Part shown: piece by piece, positions 63,578 to 64,000 of the stretch
How the letters are laid out: each line of letters starts with the position of its first letter
How positions within the stretch are numbered: the first letter of the stretch is position 1
Source of the DNA: Vibrio hepatarius
GTDB taxonomy: Bacteria; Pseudomonadota; Gammaproteobacteria; Enterobacterales; Vibrionaceae
Length of the DNA: 64,000 nt
Assembly: GCF_001274785.1 (NCBI RefSeq)
Contig: NZ_LHPI01000003.1
Location: 186,001-250,000, forward strand
Direction of reading: 5' to 3'
The notes under the pieces: generated by a model
Seen by the model: the letters and a program-made list of their open reading frames with translations, nothing else
Databases searched by the model: none
What the model was told of the DNA's origin: nothing
Made by a program: the position numbers and the translations under genes

Positions 63578-64000
63578 TTAAAGCATTTTACGTGCTGCTT
63601 CAACAACCACTTTGATTGAACGAGCTTCTGTCTCTTTTAGCGTTGAGTGATCAGGGATCTCTTTTTGTGTACGGTTGATGATAACACCAGCAACACAACC
63701 CGCTTTAAGACCAGAGCTAGCACACATGGTCAGTAGCGTTGCAGACTCCATTTCGAAGTTCAGCACACCCATGTCTTGCCACTCTTTCATTGAGCCTTGG
63801 AAACGCTTAACTACGCGACCAGAGAAGGTGTCGTAACGTTCTTGACCTGGGTAGAAAGTATCACTTGAAGCTGTCACGCCCATGTGAACTGCTGCGCCTG
63901 ATTCTTCAACTGCCGCTTTCATCGCTGTCGCAACTTCAAAGTCAGCAACCGCAGGGAACTCCATTGGAGCAAAGTGTAGGCTCGCGCCGTCTAGACGAAC
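63578..64000 (-). CDS. udp: Uridine phosphorylase (5' end outside the window)
   Basis: Cleaves uridine to uracil and ribose-1-phosphate. Only the C-terminal 140 or so residues are inside the window; the frame stays open through 64000, where it reads [20 protein letters not shown]. Motifs: [37 protein letters not shown] with the ribose-binding Met-Glu-Ser, and [12 protein letters not shown]. The last residues EAARKML match the family end. The start and promoter cannot be seen. Confidence 0.95.
   Translation of the reverse strand, partial: VRLDGASLHFAPMEFPAVADFEVATAMKAAVEESGAAVHMGVTASSDTFYPGQERYDTFSGRVVKRFQGSMKEWQDMGVLNFEMESATLLTMCASSGLKAGCVAGVIINRTQKEIPDHSTLKETEARSIKVVVEAARKML

Overview
The window looks like a stretch of the main chromosome of a Vibrio or a close relative. 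Most genes are gammaproteobacterial housekeeping genes in neighbourhoods also known from E. coli: ycgL beside minCDE, ychE beside adhE, yejK divergent from yejL-yejM with tRNA-Pro(GGG) downstream, and asd, metG, mrp, udk and sodB. Several proteins read as typically Vibrio: an RbmC/Bap1-like matrix protein, a VC2046-family protein next to the sodB region, an MSHA-like prepilin and an NhaC antiporter beside asd. The species was not determined.

Layout. 1-6.6 kb: a nitrate-sensor-type chemoreceptor cut by the left edge, a secreted beta-propeller/beta-prism protein, an uncharacterised gene and a LysR regulator. 6.7-9.8 kb: two glutathione transferases under the divergent LysR, then an NhaC-superfamily antiporter. 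9.9-17.2 kb: tRNA-Arg(TCT), folD with a perfect PurR-like palindrome, a CNT nucleoside transporter, a second LysR, a lytic transglycosylase, ycgL, minCDE and a DUF1428 gene. 17.3-26 kb: adhE, ychE, a voltage-gated K+ channel with a zinc ribbon, an orphan prepilin, asd and nhaC. 26-32 kb: a two-gene unit (HPt membrane protein plus lipoprotein), yejK, yejL-yejM and tRNA-Pro. 32-41 kb: an AraC regulator divergent from a glutaredoxin and an RclC-like membrane protein, tRNA-Ser(TGA), an M20 amidohydrolase, NUDIX and HDAC-like enzymes, an SDR, topB, grxD and sodB. 41-51 kb: one 10-kb gene for a LapA-type giant surface adhesin. 51.7-64 kb: a VC2046-family gene, a degenerate SDR, a low-molecular-weight phosphatase, an APC permease, a BtuR/CobO adenosyltransferase, an AsmA protein, udk, mrp, metG, a membrane-anchored helical protein and udp cut by the right edge.

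Functional links. Two loci encode extracellular matrix or attachment proteins: the RbmC/Bap1-like protein and the giant adhesin. The adhesin has an N-terminal retention module with a TAAG protease site, glycine-rich calcium repeats and a C-terminal type I secretion region, but no secretion or LapD/LapG genes lie nearby. A redox theme runs through the two GSTs, AraC-glutaredoxin-RclC, grxD and sodB. A purine/one-carbon link is suggested by PurR-like boxes before folD and the nucleoside transporter.

No phage, insertion sequence, CRISPR array or recognisable defence system was seen. The most notable items are the giant adhesin with an in-frame duplicated segment, the RbmC-like protein, the HPt-sensor/lipoprotein pair with a hairpin over its ribosome site, the RclR-like locus and the changed substrate motif of the nucleoside transporter. 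All family names come from reading the translations; no database search was run.
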